A stretch of 8,017 nucleotides of DNA from the NCBI GenBank assembly GCA_023427705.1, contig JAEZAL010000074.1, forward strand, positions 1-8,017. Direction: 5' to 3'. Positions 7,198 through 8,017 of the stretch are shown here, piece by piece. Position numbers and translations under genes: made by a program. Below the pieces are notes generated by a model. It saw only the letters and a list, made by a program, of their open reading frames with translations. It was not told where the DNA came from and ran no database searches. Numbering within the stretch: position 1 is the first letter of the stretch; every line of letters begins with the position of its first letter. Origin of the DNA: Bacillota bacterium (GTDB lineage: Bacteria > Bacillota > Clostridia > Clostridiales > Clostridiaceae).

Positions 7198-7269
7198 GTG
7201 CTATTTATAGTAAGTTATTTTTCGAGTTTTCTCATACTTCTTTTTTCCATTTTTTACTTAAAAAATTAA

Positions 7270-7275
7270 TATAAT
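7270..7275 (+). promoter_or_regulatory. Possible -10 element for the small plus-strand genes
   Basis: TATAAT is a perfect -10 hexamer about 60 bp upstream of the first small gene, but no good -35 lies 16-18 bp before it. In such AT-rich DNA a lone TATAAT is weak evidence. An alternative is TTGTTA (7277-7282) with GATACT (7302-7307) at a long 19-bp spacing. The true start is not settled by the sequence. Confidence 0.25.
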
Positions 7276-7337
7276 TTTGTTATTTATTTTCTTCTTTTAG
7301 AGATACTAATAAAGAGATTAAAAAGGTGGTGTTATAT

Positions 7338-7526
7338 ATGAAAAGAAATGCAAAAGATAATTTAAGATTAAGTTTAGAAGAGCTTTGTAACTGTGAGAAT
7401 CATTTAAATACTGCCTACTTAAATGCAGAAGAATCTCATAACAGAACTGAGATTCATGAGGCTCTTAGAGCTGTAAGTAGTGCTGTTGACTCTACTCAAG
7501 ATGCAATAAGAAATTATAAGGACTAA
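7338..7526 (+). CDS. Small helical protein of unknown function, first of a tandem paralogous pair
   Basis: I do not recognise this 62-residue protein. I start it at the ATG 7338-7340, preceded at 7 nt by AAAGGTGGT (7322-7330). The in-frame GTG codons at 7326 and 7329 lie within that ribosome binding site and are unlikely starts. The sequence is polar, with heptad-like leucines and alanines (NAKDNLRLSLEEL near the N-terminus, EIHEALRAVSSAVDSTQDAI near the C-terminus). It probably folds as a two-helix hairpin. There is no signal peptide or membrane segment. A CNC motif (Cys17, Cys19) is absent from its neighbour. Aligned without gaps to the next gene product it gives 17 identities in 58 positions by hand count, including an NAKD near the start and a YK at the end. 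It is transcribed away from the pur operon, from the same intergenic region. Confidence 0.8.
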   Translation: MKRNAKDNLRLSLEELCNCENHLNTAYLNAEESHNRTEIHEALRAVSSAVDSTQDAIRNYKD

Positions 7527-7540
7527 AAGGAGTGTTTTTT

Positions 7541-7732
7541 ATGGGACATAGACCTAATGCCAAAGATGAGTTAAAATTAGCATTAAATAATATTAATCAT
7601 GCTCAAGAATTGTTGCATGATGCTATTAATACAGTTGAAAAGGATGAAAATAAACAAATACTACAAAACACCTTAGCTAGTGTTAATAAAGCTTTAAATG
7701 TAACTAGAACTTCTACTTATGGATATAAATAA
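7541..7732 (+). CDS. Small helical protein of unknown function, second of a tandem paralogous pair
   Basis: This 63-residue product, not recognised as a named family, begins MGHRPNAKDELKLALNNI. The ATG at 7541-7543 has an AAAGGAG ribosome binding site 8 nt upstream, 14 nt after the stop of the first small gene, so the two form one operon. The in-frame GTG at 7532 overlaps the ribosome binding site and is rejected. Like its paralogue it is soluble, cysteine-free in this case, and looks like two amphipathic helices (about residues 9-33 and 38-56) with a short basic/aromatic tail (TYGYK). The conserved positions are the NAKD box, spaced leucines and alanines, and the final YK. Tandem duplication followed by divergence explains the pair. 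The small size and helical character would fit a structural, spore-associated or partner-binding protein, but nothing in the sequence decides this. Confidence 0.8.
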   Translation: MGHRPNAKDELKLALNNINHAQELLHDAINTVEKDENKQILQNTLASVNKALNVTRTSTYGYK

Positions 7733-7761
7733 AAAAGAAAATAAATTTTTATAAATTTAAA

Positions 7762-7785
7762 AGACTGTAGGTAAACCTACAGTCT
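7762..7785 (-). terminator. Hairpin terminator between converging genes
   Basis: AGACTGTAGG and CCTACAGTCT form a perfect 10-bp stem around TAAA. On the minus strand it begins 6 nt after the zinc-ribbon stop codon and is followed by TTTTAAATTTATAAAAATTT, a classic U-rich tail. On the plus strand it lies 29 nt after the second small gene and is preceded by AAAA, but is followed by CGTTAATT, a weaker tail. It is best read as the terminator of the minus-strand gene that may also slow plus-strand transcription. Confidence 0.8.
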
Positions 7786-7791
7786 CGTTAA

Positions 7792-7947
7792 TTATCTTCT
7801 ATTGTTTTGAGCTTTTCTAGCTCTTCTACAAGCTGGACATCTTACTGGTTCGTTATCGAATCCTTTTTCCTTGTAGAATTCTTGTTCTCCAACTGTGAAT
7901 ACGAATTCTGATCCACAATCTTTACATATTATTTTCTTATCTTCCAT
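7792..7947 (-). CDS. Small zinc-ribbon protein (zf-trcl / CxxC-CxxC type)
   Basis: This 51-residue protein begins MEDKKIICKDCGSEFVFTVG and ends with a basic tail (RRARKAQNNRR). Two CxxC knuckles, Cys8/Cys11 and Cys37/Cys40 (CPAC), are 25 residues apart and would bind one zinc ion. The knuckle order, the TVGEQEFYKEKGF core and the CPxCR end match the 'probable zinc-ribbon' family (zf-trcl) common in Firmicutes, whose function is not established. The zinc-ribbon and the arginine-rich C-terminus suggest nucleic-acid or ribosome contact; that is inference. The ATG at 7945-7947 has a strong GGAGGG site (7955-7960) 7 nt upstream. A weak possible promoter (ATGATA, 17 bp, TAATAT on the minus strand, 8010 to 7982) lies near the right edge. 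It is a separate unit from the pur operon, converging with the small-gene pair. Confidence 0.9.
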   Translation of the reverse strand: MEDKKIICKDCGSEFVFTVGEQEFYKEKGFDNEPVRCPACRRARKAQNNRR

Positions 7948-8017
7948 TTATAAACCCTCCATTTTAAAGACTATTCTAGTAATATTAATCTCTATAACGG
8001 AGAATATCATTATCTAT

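Larger units (their letters stand above)
7038..7337. other. Divergent control region between the pur operon and the small-gene pair
   Basis: These 300 bp hold no convincing gene. From left to right on the plus strand: the purL ribosome binding site, the operon leader (about 7038-7116), the pur promoter (7123-7151), the PurBox-like site (7185-7197), a pyrimidine-rich stretch on the plus strand (about 7217-7258; A-tracts on the operon strand), a possible promoter for the plus-strand genes, and their ribosome binding site. I looked for a guanine/adenine riboswitch in the operon leader and saw none of its conserved core; the leader is also too short for aptamer plus expression platform. Confidence 0.7.

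Noticed and set aside
7217..7229. Second PurBox forming a B. subtilis-style inverted pair with 7185-7197
   Set aside because: It matches only 10 of 13 positions, lacks the full GTTCGG core, and its spacing to the first box appears a few bases longer than the usual 16-17 bp gap. It is mentioned only as a weak flanking match.
7279..7309. Sporulation sigma-G/F-like promoter (GATACTA near -10) for the small genes
   Set aside because: The -10 resembles CATACTA, but no acceptable -35 is found at 17-18 bp, and in such AT-rich DNA the match is not meaningful.
7326..7331. GTG starts for the first small gene
   Set aside because: Both GTG codons lie inside or at the edge of the AAAGGTGGT ribosome binding site. 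The ATG at 7338 is correctly spaced, and the paralogue aligns from there.
7743..7758. AAATTT-type inverted repeat after the second small gene as a terminator
   Set aside because: It is a pure A/T pairing of low stability; the adjacent GC-containing 10-bp stem at 7762-7785 is the credible structure.

Overview
This window is an AT-rich stretch typical of the low-GC Firmicutes. Protein sequences, AAGGNGG-type ribosome binding sites, TTG starts and long AT-rich intergenic runs point to Clostridium sensu lato; I cannot name a species. Most of it is one minus-strand operon for de novo IMP synthesis, read from right to left: purL (7037 to 3294), purE (3267 to 2788), purC (2788 to 2078), purF (1886 to 480) and the 5' part of purM (458, running off the left edge).

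The operon starts from a well-formed sigma-A-type promoter at 7123-7151 (perfect TTGACA, 17-bp spacer, TGC-extended TAATCT). A close match to the PurR PurBox (ACATCCGAACATT, 7185-7197) lies about 75 bp upstream of the expected transcription start. The leader is only about 80 nt and shows no purine riboswitch, so control by a PurR-type protein is the likely mode. The enzymes cover FGAR to FGAM (PurL, the large single-chain form with its own glutaminase domain), FGAM to AIR (PurM), the carboxylation step (PurE), SAICAR formation (PurC), and the first committed step (PurF). No purS, purQ or purK is seen in the window.

Within the operon the genes are tightly packed, with a 1-nt overlap at purE/purC and gaps of 21 to 26 nt elsewhere. 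The exception is purC-purF, where about 190 bp hold a structured, repeat-built element: inverted 7-bp arrays on both sides, a 10-bp-stem hairpin and a 24-bp perfect palindrome. It looks like a small intergenic or MITE-like repeat carried inside the operon transcript.

To the right of the divergent control region (7038-7337), two small plus-strand genes (7338-7526 and 7541-7732) encode 62- and 63-residue helical proteins that are diverged tandem paralogues of unknown function. They converge on a 51-residue minus-strand zinc-ribbon protein (7947 to 7792). A strong 10-bp hairpin at 7762-7785 separates the two units. Its U-rich tail favours termination of the zinc-ribbon transcript.
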